Shown: positions 1-10,925 of the stretch, piece by piece
How the letters are laid out: each line of letters begins with the position of its first letter
Position numbering within the stretch: position 1 is the first letter of the stretch
Assembly: GCF_034190915.1 (NCBI RefSeq)
Contig: NW_026947484.1
Span: forward strand, 81,477,982-81,541,981
Reading direction: 5' to 3'
Source of the DNA: Cavia porcellus
Lineage: Eukaryota; Chordata; Mammalia; Rodentia; Caviidae
DNA: 64,000 nt
Notes under the pieces: model-generated
Databases searched by the model: none
Told to the model about the DNA's origin: nothing
What the model saw: only the letters and a program-made list of their open reading frames with translations
Made by a program: the position numbers and the translations under genes

Positions 1-176
1 GGTGCATAATTTATTCAAGGTCAAAAATGATTCAAACTGATGGAAACATTTCCATGTTCAGTTTTTTGTTCATATCACTTGTTAAACGATACAAATAAGG
101 CTGTGTAGACTTGGAATATGGGGATAAAACATAAGCAGTTAAAGATTTTTTAACAGATACCAACCAGTATATGAAC

Positions 177-182
177 TTTATT
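177..182 (-). terminator. ERMP1: candidate ERMP1 polyadenylation signal AATAAA
   Basis: Canonical AATAAA on the minus strand, followed within 30 nt by a GU-rich stretch (TGGTTGGTATCTGTT), as expected of a cleavage site. Alternatives on the same strand are at 10-15 and 454-459. Without transcript data the site in use is uncertain. Confidence 0.45.
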
Positions 183-698
183 TCAGTAATATTATAAGGC
201 AACAGTCCTAAACAAGTTCAGCAAACTAATGAAACAGACATTCACGCTTCCGTTAGCAGTCTGAGTAGCTCCCTTGGTTTGTAATATATTAGTGAATCCT
301 GCCACGTTTAATAATATCTGCTAAATTATGGAAATACTCCATGCAACAATCACTTTTAAACATAAGAATTACTCTGAAATGACAGTTCTTCACACTTTCC
401 CTGAATATGTAGTACTGTGCTACCTACATTATTTTCTACAGACTTTAACTCTGTTTATTAGAGTCTGAAATGACTGAGAAGTTAGTTATTCAAGTGGTCA
501 AATGATCATACTTAATAGTGTACCCCACATGTCACTTGGGCAGCATGTATTATGCTGAGTGTTGCTTGGGAGGTATCATTCCAATCAGTCAATTCTTGCA
601 TTGAATAAATTTGATAAAATTGTCATTTTTATATTTCCTGTTATAAAAATTAAAAATATGCAATTTTTGGTCATCTTATATTTAAATAATTGGACTGA

Positions 699-785
699 GG
701 GCCAGGAATGTAGCTCAGTAGCATCTGCCTCACAGGCGTGAGGCCCTGAGTTCAATTATTGGTACCCAAAAAAAGAAAAAAGGGG
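699..785 (+). repeat. ID SINE (diverged)
   Basis: tRNA-derived: A-box TAGCTCAGTAGCAT, B-box-like GAGTTCAATTATTGG, then an A-rich tail. Lies in the ERMP1 3'UTR, antisense to it. Confidence 0.85.
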
Positions 786-2326
786 AAAAAAACCACCAAA
801 AAAACAGTACGTAATTGGGGTAAGTGGTCAAAAGGGTAGGACCTAACAGGTTTAATCTCAGAGACCACTGTGACATATTGTGTGCTTATTACAGAGCTAT
901 GAATACTACATGTAATTACCTGGCCATTTTTGACATTAAAATAACCTCCCAGATCCTAAGCATGCCATAAGACAAAGTGATCATCTTATTGCTAGCTTTG
1001 CAAAATATCAAAGCTTCATAATGCTATTCAACAGAATTATTTCACTAATCAACAGAATCATTTTGCACAGGCATATAACCAAAGGGAAAAAAGAAAACCA
1101 TGATTATTGCTGAAATGACTTTCTTCCCAAAGGAAAGCAACTTGTTTTTCATATTTTTCCAACATGGTGCTTTACTTTTTCTGTAAATGTTTACTAATCT
1201 ATTTCAGATTAATCACAAGGACAATACATGTTGACACACTAGTACTGTTACTTTTCTCCAAAACTCTGATTCTGTATAAACTATAAACCCTACAAAGCGT
1301 ATCTGTTACAATACTGATACATTATGTAGCCAGAAACTTGAAGTACATGAGAGGGATAAAATACGGTTTCTACAAAAGTCCAGGAAAACAGTGCCTCCAT
1401 TGTAAAATCTCAGTTCTGAGAGATGACAGCAGAATGCAAAATGTTATATCCAGCTTTTGTCAGACAAGTAGTTTTAGGAACATTTTCTCCTTTGATGCCC
1501 AATTATGCTGTTGCATCAAACAGATCTGAGAGCCTCTTTTTTAAGAAGCATTCCTCTTTTTTCTTAAAGTAGACTTCTCAGGTGATATGGAAACAAAAAA
1601 CTAGGGCCTATAATACAAGCTCAAAATTTTTCAAACTTTTTATATTTCATTGTGGGAAAAACTTTAGCCTAATTTACCACTAATCTCACCAAATCCTATC
1701 ACTGTTGGAACCTAAAAGCCAAAAAGAGGTGCAGTTATGATACAAGCTATGCCCCCCATATTAACGATGAAAAAGCACCTTCAAGTCCTAATTCCTGCCA
1801 TTTTACAAGACATGGATGCTAACAGCTATAGGCCACAACCTCAAGTCTCAGGAAGGCTGGTCCCACTGGACAGTTATCCAAAAAAAGCTGGCTAGAAAAA
1901 AGAGGGACCAGGTACATCAAATAAAAGTATGCCCTAAGGATTAATTAAGCGTATATAACAGAAAATTGCCATGAAACGAAAAGAAAAAAATACATAAAAT
2001 GCATCAGTTGTCCATCCCTGTTACCCTCACATTCCTCTCCCACCCCAGAATGGCTATGCTGGCAACTCTGAGAAAAGAACTTCAGATTATTTACTCGCAC
2101 AATTTTCTGATCAAAAGAACCTGTAAAACCCAGAGGGAAATGTAGCTGAACAAATAAATGTTCCCTTTCTCAAACTGACAAAGTAAAAAACAAAATTTTT
2201 CAGGGGGAAACCTCAGGAGAGCAGCACAGCAATGGCTCTCAGTGATAAACTGTCAGTTATTACGCTAAGACCTGGCTCTCCATTGGGGGTCCAAGTTTTG
2301 GGACAGACACAAAGCATACTCTAGAG

Positions 2327-2404
2327 CAGCATTGGCAAGCCTTTTTGAGCTTTCAATAATAAACAGTCGGCAAAGACACACATGCCATAGGTCTGATACC
2401 ACTG
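2327..2404. mobile_element. 78-bp hAT-type miniature element
   Basis: Begins CAGCATTGGCAAGCC and ends with the inverted end ...GGTCTGATACCACTG, both decayed forms of one inverted repeat (CAG...CTG). The 5' flank is CTCTAGAG, the preferred nTCTAGAn hAT insertion site. The 3' flank starts CTAGAG, so the 8-bp duplication appears to have lost 2 bp. There is no room for a transposase: it is an internally deleted, non-autonomous copy within the ERMP1 3'UTR. Confidence 0.6.
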
Positions 2405-2603
2405 CTAGAGTGCTTGAAGTGGTATTGAAGATGTTAGGGCCTCAAAGGTCCACAGAGCAATCACTTTCCAGTGAACTAGAAGCTGTATCTCAAAGGGAAT
2501 CCTACCCCAGCAAATGTGTTTTACCTGCCATCCACTGACACAACAAATGATTTTGGGCTTTAATTGGAAATTATTTGCCTCAGTAGTGGTCTGACAGTCT
2601 ACA

Positions 2604-2820
2604 TCAGTCATGGTGAACCTATGGCATGTGTGCAGCAGCAGACTGTTGTCACTGAAACGTCTAGAAGGTTTATAGTCACTGGTCTTGATTTTAGAGGGAG
2701 AGCTATAAAAGCGGTTTATTGGCTTTTATCTTTAAGGTCATATAAAATGACATGCCATGGTGTGCAATGGCAGTACCCACAAGTGCTTACATGCCAAAAA
2801 CTTGGCATTTTCAAGTGTCA
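2604..2820. mobile_element. possible second hAT element fragment
   Basis: Starts CAGTCATGGTGAACCTATGG, much like the inverted end of the 78-bp element (whose 3' end reads, inverted, CAGTGGTATCAGACCTATGG). Further ATGCCA/TGGCAT motifs follow. The right end is not clear. Confidence 0.35.
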
Positions 2821-2995
2821 ACAAGGCCAGGCCTCACTGTTCCACAGTTTAACCCACAGTTTGACCTCACAGAGCAAGGTCTCTGAAAATATGCTCATTA
2901 AAATTCATTCACTTACATGACAAATATCCATGTAAAGGGGTGAAACTATCACATGGAGTATGCACTGGGCGTGTACTTAGAGCTCATCCACAAGA

Positions 2996-3163
2996 TTAAA
3001 ACACAAAGAGACTGTAGGTGCACACCCAGGCAATGGGAAATACCCAATCTGGCAACTTCTCCATCAGAACATCCAGGTGGGAGGATCTGTTGTCTTCTCC
3101 AGAATGATAGTGGGCAGCAACGGCCACAGTGACCATTCCCCCTTCAGGCTGTTCTCCTGAGAC
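2996..3163 (-). CDS. ERMP1: ERMP1 coding exon 15 and stop (residues 848-902)
   Basis: Acceptor TCAGCAG|GTCTCA; the TAA stop is at 2996-2998; 168 nt. Begins VSGEQPEGGMVTVAVAAHYH and ends WVCTYSLFVF, where human ends WVCTYDLFVF. The last residues and the stop position match human ERMP1, so the C-terminus is complete. Confidence 0.97.
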   Translation of the reverse strand, partial: VSGEQPEGGMVTVAVAAHYHSGEDNRSSHLDVLMEKLPDWVFPIAWVCTYSLFVF

Positions 3164-3272
3164 CTGCTGAAGAAAACCAGTTCTCTAAAGCCAGAATACT
3201 GAAACTGAGGCTCTTGCCAAATATCAGGTAGCACACTGTTCAGTGAAACAGGAACTGCTGGGAAAAGCCTAC
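3164..3272 (-). other. ERMP1: ERMP1 intron 14
   Basis: Short 109-bp intron, GT-AG, without repeats. Confidence 0.95.
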
Positions 3273-3436
3273 CTGCACTTCTATCCAGAACTTCCATGCA
3301 GAGGCTTGGAGACCATGGGAATAAAATACAAAATAGTCTCCTCCTTTACATGTGACTGGGGTGCCATTACCAAGAGACCAATGAGAAAGTGTCGATCCTT
3401 TGTGGGCTCGAACATAGACTGACATATGGCTTGGTC
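3273..3436 (-). CDS. ERMP1: ERMP1 coding exon 14 (residues 793-847)
   Basis: Acceptor TTACAG|GACCAA, donor GTGCAG|GTAGGC, 164 nt, ending in phase 0. Encodes [20 protein letters not shown] through [20 protein letters not shown], a conserved beta-rich stretch of the C-terminal domain. Intron 14 after it is only 109 bp. Confidence 0.97.
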
Positions 3437-4185
3437 CTGTAAGATGAGGAAGAACACTTATATCTTTGTTTAAAAAGCATCAATAAGAAAAGCAATTAAC
3501 CAACAACCAAACTTTACCATGAAGGCTCATGCCTTGTATTACTTTAAATGTACTCAGTACAAACAGGTTTACCAGTTTGAACATTGTGTATCAAAAGGTT
3601 AGGTGGTGATGTACAGCAGAAAAGGTACAGAATCTAGACGAGAAAGTTGGTGTGTAAATGTTGGTGGTGTCAACTGCTACATGACACTAGGCATTCACAT
3701 AATAAATTTGAGTCAGTTTTTCTGTCTATGAAGTAGATATTTTTGAGAGGATAAGAAAAAGCATATGAAAGTGTTGGGAAGACAGCAGAGTGCTATAAAA
3801 GTACTCAATAGGATGATTATGAAAAGAACTGCAATTTTCAGACTTGAAACATAACACCTTAAAATATTCTTTAGTTTCTTCCTTTAATGCAACAAAAATT
3901 TCCAGGAAACTTAACAAAGGCTGCCATACCAAAATAAAAAAGCTAAACATAAAACCACAGCTAACTTTAAGATGGAGAGCAGACAAATGTGAAGAAATAA
4001 TAGTTTTCAGCCTGAGGCATGGATGTCACATGCTCATGCCTGACCTGTTCCTATGGCAAAGTTTTGTGACAAATGCCACAAGTCCACCCTAAATCTGTAA
4101 TGCTGTAGCATGCTACAGAGTCCAGCTGGAAAGACTTAAGAGGATATTACAGTATATATTACTTGAACTATTTTTCTTTTGTTGT

Positions 4186-4272
4186 TTCTGGGTTTTTTGG
4201 TACTGGGGATTGAATTCACAACCTCATGCTTGCCAGGCAGACACATGGCCATTAAGCTAAACCCCTGGCCCT
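4186..4272 (-). repeat. ID SINE
   Basis: Reverse-strand B-box (GGGGATTGAATTCACAACC) and A-box (GCTAAACCCCTGGCCC) with a T-rich left end, that is, its A-tail. Confidence 0.85.
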
Positions 4273-4594
4273 TGAACTATTTTTCAAATGCAAAGTTCCT
4301 AAAAAATAAAAATAAAAGGGGTGGCATCTTTTGACACTGATTGGTGAAGGTGAAATGAAGCAAAAATGGCAAGTTTGTCCTGCAAAACAAAAACACTGGG
4401 AAACAAAAGCCATCCACACCAACACAAAATTTAGAACTTAAAAGTATCTGTGGTACTGACAGAAGAGGGACACACTGGCTAAGAATCTTACTGATAGCAG
4501 AAAAATGAAAAGATCCATAGTTATTTTAAAAACATTGAAACAGTACCAACACATCTCCAAAAAATCATGCCAAGACAACTAGAATACACTTAAG

Positions 4595-4735
4595 CGGGGT
4601 GTAGTGGCACACACCTGTAATCCAGGGGCTGAGGCAGAATGAGCATTCTAAGTTTGAGACCAGCTTGAGATACAAAGTGAGCTCAAGGCCAGTCTGAACT
4701 GCATAGTGAGACTCAGAAAAACAGTCTCAGAAAAA
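4595..4735 (+). repeat. B1 SINE
   Basis: 7SL-type start (GGGTGTAGTGGCACACACC) and the lineage's internal duplication (two GAG.CCAG...TGA units), ending in an A-rich tail. Confidence 0.9.
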
Positions 4736-4884
4736 CAAATCAAATGCAATACAATACACTTTCAAAAATACTTGGAGATATGGGAAAAAAATGACAAAAA
4801 CTAAGACTTCTAAGGAAGTATGTAAACTACAAGAAATTGAAATCAAGAAATGGAAAAAGCAGAGTAAATTACAAAGTTTCTGTT

Positions 4885-5175
4885 AACGATTTATTTCTAG
4901 ATGTCCCCTAAAACCTCATACAGTCATGGGCTCTGGGAAGGTGACTGGATCATGATACTCATCAGAGGACTAATCTACCAATGAGTCTACAGTGATATGT
5001 GACATTAGGAGGTAGAGTCGGGTTGCCGGGGTGCCTGAAGGGTTCCATCTCCCTCCTCCCTTGATCTTTGTGCTTCCTGCTACCATGCTACCTTGCTGTA
5101 GAGTCAGCTAAGAACTGAAGCCACTATAAAGAGCTACAATAAACTCTTTGAGTTGTGGATGTCAGATACTGTAAG
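4885..5175 (+). repeat. MaLR-like LTR remnant
   Basis: Motifs in the order of MST/MLT-type LTRs (GGTGACTGGATCATGA, GGAGGTAG, CTACCATG, CAATAAACTC). It shares wording with 9415-9765. Old and diverged; family not certain. Confidence 0.4.
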
Positions 5176-5286
5176 TGATGAGAAAGACAATATCCAAGGC
5201 AAAATAAAGTCAAATGACATCATGAAGGGCTAGAAAGATACTAAGAAAACAAAATCAAGTAAAAAGTCACTGCAAGGTAAAACTGC

Positions 5287-5400
5287 TAAATACGATGGTG
5301 CACGCCTCTCATAGCACTCAGGAGGCTGTGAGGCCAAGAGGATCACTGAGTTCAAGGCCAGCCTGAGCTCCATAGCAAAACCCTGTCTCAAAAGGACAAA
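5287..5400 (+). repeat. B1 SINE
   Basis: ATGGTGCACGCC...GGCCAGCCTGAGC...CCCTGTCTCAAAA pattern. Confidence 0.9.
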
Positions 5401-5469
5401 AAATAAAGTTTAAAAAAGGTTAAAAGCATGAAAAGAAGTGTTTGAGGTAAGTGGAAGTAATTTTTGTTC

Positions 5470-5612
5470 TTTTTTGAGATAGCACCTCACTATCCAGTTC
5501 AGGCTGGGCTTAATCTCACTGTGTAGCTAAGGCTAGCCTTGAACTTGCAGTGATTCTACCTCAGCCTCCTAGGTTGCTGGAGTTACAGGCAAGTACCACC
5601 TCCCCTAGCTGG
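5470..5612 (-). repeat. B1 SINE
   Basis: Reverse-complement B1: TTTTTTGAGATAGC at the tail end, CCTCAGCCTCCTAGGTTGC, and TACAGGCAAGTACCACC. Confidence 0.9.
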
Positions 5613-5766
5613 ATGTGATTTTTGTAAAGACCCATCTGATATCCAGAAAGAGGAGTACTGAAAATAGAAAGCACTAAACATTTCTTAAAAAGCATTAAAC
5701 ATTAAGAGCCCTTTTTAAATACTAAAAGTCAGAATTCACAATGCACATACAAAAATGTGATATACA

Positions 5767-5858
5767 CCTTAATCCCAGTACTGTACTCTTGAGAGGCTGA
5801 GGCAGGATAGCAAATTGGAGCCCAGCCTAGACAACTTTGGGAAAACGTCTCAAAAAGG
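5767..5858 (+). repeat. B1 SINE, short
   Basis: TTAATCCCAGTACTG...GAGGCTGAGGCAGGAT...AACGTCTCAAAAAGG; lacks the B1 start. Confidence 0.75.
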
Positions 5859-6477
5859 ACTGGAGATTTTAGAATTCATCCACTGGAACCAGAGAAGGGG
5901 GCACACTATAGGAGATGCAAGAAGATACAGTATATACTGACTGGATTAAGCATGCTGCAATGATCAAAAATACAGTGAATGTTTAACTTACTACAGTACA
6001 AGATATACTGTCAAAAATGATGAGGTAAGTGTGGGGAGTACTTGGGAATTAATGGCAATGTGTCTTTGACGTCAATATTTTTTTTAGTTTAAACACTTTT
6101 TTAAAAAATCACACCAGGTTGATCAACTTTATGACAATTTCTGTAAAACACTTTACACTGTCTCATCTACCTTTTTTACTGGATCTGGTACTGTGCAACT
6201 TCTAGCTCTTCCACAAATTCAAAATGACCATAAAAGGTAAATTGTTTTGAATCAATTCAGGACATCAAAAGTAGCCCTGAAAGCACAATTAATGACAAAA
6301 GAAGATTTCCAAAATTGCTTCAGAAAGTGGCATGAATGATAGGATAAGTGTATTTAAAACAAGGAAGGGTACTGAGAAGCGAGTGAATGGCAATATGTCT
6401 TTACTGTAATGAAGTTTTAAATACAGATGGTTTCCTTGCATTTTGATCACACCCATAAATCAAAAATATTGTAAATA

Positions 6478-6612
6478 TAGGTGGTGTGCTCCTATAATCC
6501 CACACCCAGGAGGCTGTGGCAGGAGGATCACTGTGACTTCAAGTCTAGCCTGGATTACTTTGGGAGTTTAAGGCCAGTCTGAACTATATAATGAGACTCA
6601 GTCTTGAAAAAG
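6478..6612 (+). repeat. B1 SINE
   Basis: GGTGGTGTGCTCCTATAATCC through TGAGACTCAGTCTTG, with internal duplication and an A-rich tail. Confidence 0.85.
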
Positions 6613-6726
6613 AAGGAAAAAAAAAAAAACCCCACCTTGGATACATATAAAGCAGTTATAAAAGTAAAATTCATAGAAAGAGGTTTTTTTTTTTTTTTTT
6701 ACAGTAAAACTAAAAATGACTTCTAC

Positions 6727-6854
6727 AGCCAGGCATGGTGGTACACACCTATAATCCCAGCAACTGGGAGGCAAGAAGACTATAAATTCAAGGCCAGCCT
6801 AGACTGCCAATTGAGACCTTGGTCTCAAAAAAAAAAAAAAAAAAAAAAAAAAGA
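6727..6854 (+). repeat. B1 SINE
   Basis: AGCCAGGCATGGTGGTACAC start; ends TTGGTCTC followed by about 26 A's. The long pure A-tail suggests a fairly young copy. Confidence 0.9.
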
Positions 6855-7238
6855 AGTGCAAAAGGAGGAGGAGTAAAATAACCAAAAGAAAACATAGGGA
6901 CATACAAATGCTCATCAAAATGAAATAGAGACCAGAGCAAAAATGAATATAATTTTAAGTCAAGTGCCCAACTGTCTTAAATTAGTAAGACAAACACTGT
7001 CTAAGGTAAAGAGAAATCATTTTTATATCATATTCACAATATTTTCTGGCCTTTACACTAATAAATTTTAAAGCCTAGAAAAAACTAGTACTGTACTTTG
7101 CTAGGAAATTAGAAACTACCAAAACTGAACAAACATTTTGCTAGGAAAATACAGATTACCAAAACTGACACATAGGCTAACCTGACCAACTTTCCTACTA
7201 AAAGTTATTAAGATGTTCCTACTCAAGAATTCAAGCTA

Positions 7239-7714
7239 TGGTAACCATTGTTGATCACCTTGTATTATGTTTTTATATTATCTATTATGTCCATCCTTTT
7301 GACTTGACCGATTCTGTTCTGTTATGTCTCATTTGGTTTTACTCTCTTCCAAAAAAGCAATAAGAACCGTGGGAGCAATGAAACCCAAAATGTGTAATAG
7401 TCATTGTACAAAAGAGTGGAAAAGAAAGTGCTCTAAACTATATAACTGCATGTATATTTAAGTGTATAAGATAGAAAATGGTATCACAGAGTTTTATTGG
7501 ATCATTGAACAGAACTGTTTGCAGTATCATTGTTGGAATGTCCACTCTACAAGCTTTAATTTTGTGACTTGAACAATTATTTCTAAGATGGCAATATGTA
7601 ATCCATTAACTAGTGATTTCCTACTGTTCATTTTTTTCTTCTGTAAATCTGTATAACTTGTACCCTTTCACTGTTTTTTTTTTCTTTTCTCCTTAATTAA
7701 AAAAAAAAAAAAAA
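7239..7714 (+). mobile_element. retroposed L1 3' tail
   Basis: Flanked by a perfect 14-bp duplication AAGAATTCAAGCTA (7225-7238 and 7715-7728) and ending in poly(A): an L1-mediated, 5'-truncated insertion. Its second half aligns by eye with 34741-35010 (for example CTGCATGTAT.TTTAAG.GTATA, GAACAGAACTG, CTAGTGATTTC.TACTGTT). Confidence 0.85.
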
Positions 7715-7809
7715 AAGAATTCAAGCTAACCTTTTCAAACAAGTAATTCCAATACTCCATAAATTGTTTTAAGGTATGAAAAGTGAAGGGAAAGATAACT
7801 AATTTATTT

Positions 7810-8760
7810 TTATGATGTATAACATTGGCACCTAAACCTGATAAAAAGGACCAAGGGAAAAAAGTCATCGTTCATACGGGTGATGCAAAATTTCTAAGAA
7901 ACATTAGCAAAGAAAGTCCAACATACATTAAAGAAACTGTAAGTCAGGAACTAGTAGGATATACTATCATAAGAGACACAAGGTCAAAAAATCCTATGAT
8001 TTCATTCACAGAAGCTTAAAGACTCTTGCACAAAATTAAACATCCATTCCTGATTTTAAAAATTCAAAAAACTAAAAAAAATAAAAATAAAAAAATTCAA
8101 GAAACTTACAACTGAAGAACGCCTGCTAAAGACAATAAAAATAGGCACCTTAGTCCTAAAGGCAGTATCTTACAAGTAGGAAAGCACTACAGATCCCTGC
8201 CCTAATAGGAACAAAGCAAGGATGTCTACTATATCCATGACTTCTACACCATGTATAATTATTAGTAATTCAAATAATTAGAGTTATAAGAATTAGTATA
8301 AAGGAACTATATTTGTAGATGGTAACAGTAGTCAACTCCACCTGAGATTTATTCTTTACATAGCTCTCAGGTTAAGAATGGTTTTTTACATTTTTTTTAA
8401 AGAGTAACAAAAACAGAAAAGAACCTGTTATATAGATATATATGGCAAAACCTAAAATATTTACTATCTAGCCCTTTATAAAAGGTTTATAACCCCTGAT
8501 ATTCCTAGAGAACCCTGAAGTATAAGTTATTAAACTAGCTCAGAAAATGAAAGTCAGTAAGGTAATAGGATATAAAATAAATCAATTATCTTCAGATGTA
8601 CAAAAAATAACTGATTAGGGGAATAATCATAGAGAAAGCCCCAGGCTATAAATAGCAACAAAATCTACATAAAGAAAACTACAGCACTCCTAAGACAAAA
8701 ACAGATTTGAACAAAGGAAAGTCATTCCCAGTTTATACATAGGATAACTCACCATTTCTT
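7810..8760 (+). mobile_element. old L1 ORF2 fragment
   Basis: Decayed reverse-transcriptase region: CCTAAACCTGATAAAAAGG, then AAAATTTCTAAGAAACATTAGC, AACATCCATTCCTGAT, CAAGGATGTCTACTA and GGTAATAGGATATAAAATA, in L1 order. Many indels and stops; no intact frame. Confidence 0.7.
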
Positions 8761-8910
8761 GAATTTATTATGGTACTCAAAAAACACTAAGAAATAAGCT
8801 TTCGTGGGGGCAGGTTTGACTGACGGTTTATGGTACTAGGGATTAAACCCAGGGAGCAGTAAACATGAAGCGAGGGAAGAAAGGAGGAGAGAAAAATGCA
8901 TCTGGCTTAC

Positions 8911-9026
8911 CTGTTGCTTCAAAGGTCAACTTTGTAGAGTCCCAAGGTGTCTGTTCTTTCGATATAAGTCTGAAGCGAGCAGGATTTCTTGGAGAAACAT
9001 CTGGAGCAGGAAGATACCAGTTTTTC
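8911..9026 (-). CDS. ERMP1: ERMP1 coding exon 13 (residues 754-793)
   Basis: Acceptor AAATAG|GAAAAA, donor CAACAG|GTAAGC, 116 nt. Encodes KNWYLPAPDVSPRNPARF and ends KLTFEATG. It continues the C-terminal lumenal domain; reading frame and phases match the neighbours. Confidence 0.96.
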
Positions 9027-9194
9027 CTATTTGGAAAGGTAGCTTCAATATTTAGGACCTTATTAGCTGGCAGCTATCCATTACATAGGGAAATGTTTAG
9101 AATACATGAACATCTCTTTGAATAACAAACTGACAGATATGATAAAGGAAACCAACTTCTTTTAATGCCTGGTTATTATATAATAAAACTTCGC

Positions 9195-9342
9195 TGAGCT
9201 TGGTGTCGCGCTCCTATAATCCCAGCACTTGAGAGGCTGAGGCAGGCAGATCACTGCAAGTACAAGACCAGCCTGGGCTACCAAGGGAGCCCAGTCTGAA
9301 CTGCATAGTGAGACCCTGTCTTTAAAAAACAAAACAAAAAAC
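9195..9342 (+). repeat. B1 SINE
   Basis: GAGCTTGGTGTCGCGCTCC start, GCTGAGGCAGGCAGATCACTG, and CATAGTGAGACCCTGTC end. Confidence 0.9.
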
Positions 9343-9414
9343 CTCAACTTTGTAATACCCATAATACCTACATAATTGTAATACTTATAATACCTAGCTA
9401 ACAAATATTCCCCG

Positions 9415-9765
9415 AAAGTATCCTCTCCTTAGAGGTGCAGTCTTTACATAAGTAGATTATGGGGGCACCACACCAAACTAGCTATTAGCAGGTAGGGTTT
9501 AGTCAGAAGAGAAAGGTAACTGGAGGTGTGGTCTTGAAGGGTGTAGCTCCCTCCTTGGCTCCTCTCCCATCTGCTTCCTGGCTGCCAGGACTATGCAGCT
9601 TTTCTCTGCAGTAGGCCCTTCCACTATGCCCTTCCTGGCTGATGCTAGCCAACTGTATGAACTGGATTCCCTAAAACCATGAGACAAAATATCCTTTCCT
9701 CCTTAAAATTGTGGCTATTAGGTATTTTGTCCTAGCAACAAGGAAAAGTGACTAAAACACTAGTG
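9415..9765 (+). repeat. MaLR-like LTR remnant
   Basis: GGTCTTGAAGGGTGTAGCTC, CTGCTTCCTGGCTGCCA, CATGAGACAAAATATCC and TTAGGTATTTTGTCCTAGCA in the expected order. Diverged. Confidence 0.45.
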
Positions 9766-10120
9766 ATCTTGATTTCCACTACACGTCCTCTCTCTCCTCA
9801 CAGTCCTCCACTGCAAAACTATAAAAACTTCCCAAAGATAAAACCATTTGTGACTGATGTTTAACTGCTATTATATTCATAGAGAGTGTCACCCTTTCCA
9901 AGAGCTGAAGTTTCTAGAAGATTTTTTAAATTTGAAAAAGCAAAACTATCCTGAGTTAAATAAATACATTAAAGGAGTGTTCTGTAGTGATTAAAAAATA
10001 GTATAAATAGCACCTGACTTGAAAGTTAAGGATAACAGCTTAAATAATAGAATACTAATATACTGACAGGACTTGAGAACAAACTAAACCCCAACTTACA
10101 TAGAAAAGTAATGAACCAAC

Positions 10121-10323
10121 CTGATTAGAAAATGCACTGGAAGATACCATGGGAACCCACAAAGAGGTGCATTCTCCTCACAGTGCGCTCGAACAGTATC
10201 ATTGATCTCAGGAATGTGAGGTGTTATGTGAGACAATCCAGTATAATCAAATCCATTGATCCATATTCCAGAGTCCCTTTTAACTATGTTTCCTTCTAAG
10301 TCATGAAACGTTCTAGTCATATG
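10121..10323 (-). CDS. ERMP1: ERMP1 coding exon 12 (residues 687-754)
   Basis: Acceptor TTTCAG|CATATG, donor ATCAG|GTTGGT, 203 nt, phase 2 at its end. Encodes [24 protein letters not shown] and [15 protein letters not shown], the conserved start of the C-terminal domain. Two cysteines (in HCEEN and PLCG) may pair in the lumen; this is inferred. Confidence 0.97.
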
Positions 10324-10522
10324 CTGAAAAGAACAAGACTAATGAGAAAACTGTTTCAGCTACTTTCTGCATTCCCAACCCAGGTTAATAAAGACTGAGT
10401 AAAATATAACCATACCAAGGAATGTAGTTATGGCACAATAAGAAAAGAATACTTAGGTTTAATAAAATATGGCTAGAGATTTATTTTAAACTGCATGACA
10501 GATATTTAAGTAACTGTCTTAT

Positions 10523-10554
10523 TATGTCTGTCTGTCTGTCTATCTATCTATCTA
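10523..10554. repeat. TCTG/TCTA microsatellite
   Basis: (TGTC)n passing into (TATC)n, about 8 units in all. Confidence 0.9.
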
Positions 10555-10561
10555 GTGTTTG

Positions 10562-10661
10562 TTGTTTTGTTTTGTTTTGTTTTTTTTGGTACAAGGAATC
10601 AAACTCAGGACCTCAAGCTTGCCAGACAGGTGCTGTGCCATTGAGCTATATCCCTGGCCCC
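10562..10661 (-). repeat. ID SINE
   Basis: Reverse ID: GGTACAAGGAATCAAACTCAGG ... ATTGAGCTATATCCCTGGCCCC, tail side rich in TTTTG units. Confidence 0.85.
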
Positions 10662-10696
10662 TGTCTTTTTCTATTTTAATTTTATATAAAAGTTTT

Positions 10697-10815
10697 GCCT
10701 GGGTACAGTGATGCACAGTAGCTATAGTCCCAGCTACTCAGGAGGATAAAGCAAGAAAATCACTTGAGCCCACAAGTTCAAGACCAGCCTGTGAAACGTA
10801 GCAAAAACACATCTC
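10697..10815 (+). repeat. B1 SINE
   Basis: CCTGGGTACAGTGATGCAC, then TCCCAGCTACTCAGGAGG, then GTTCAAGACCAGCCTG. Confidence 0.8.
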
Positions 10816-10835
10816 AAGAAGAAAGACGAAAAACA

Positions 10836-10925
10836 GGGAGCTGGGGATTTAGCTCATCGGCATAAACACGTGTCTTGAAAGTGTACCGTCATGAGTTCGA
10901 TCCCCAGTACCAAAAAAAGGAAAAA
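10836..10925 (+). repeat. ID SINE
   Basis: GAGCTGGGGATTTAGCTCATCGGCATAAAC, B-box GAGTTCGATCCCC, then AGTACCAAAAAAAGG. Confidence 0.9.

Larger units (their letters stand above)
155..2995 (-). other. ERMP1: ERMP1 3'UTR (left end estimated)
   Basis: Sequence downstream of the stop, on the minus strand. Its length (about 2.8 kb) is compatible with the long human ERMP1 3'UTR as I recall it. The distal end is set by the AATAAA at 177-182. It is AT-rich with no conserved frame, and contains an ID SINE (699-785), a hAT miniature element (2327-2404) and a second hAT-like piece. A further AATAAA at 10-15 could extend it past the window edge. Confidence 0.5.
3437..8910 (-). other. ERMP1: ERMP1 intron 13
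   Basis: 5.5 kb. Holds six B1 copies, two ID pieces, a MaLR-like remnant (about 4885-5175), a retroposed L1 3' tail (7239-7714) and an old L1 ORF2 piece (7810-8760). I see nothing distinctive in about 3440-4180, 5860-6475 or 6860-7235. Confidence 0.9.
9027..10120 (-). other. ERMP1: ERMP1 intron 12
   Basis: 1.1 kb. Holds a B1 (9195-9342) and a MaLR-like remnant (about 9415-9765). The rest is AT-rich without recognised features. Confidence 0.9.

Noticed and set aside
6604..6876. Lysine-rich small proteins across A-runs (also near 20060, 36950 and 44700)
   Set aside because: These frames are translations of SINE tails and simple A/T runs.
7825..8019. 64-codon open frame resembling a small protein
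   Set aside because: Starts with TTG and reads through decayed L1 ORF2 reverse-transcriptase sequence.
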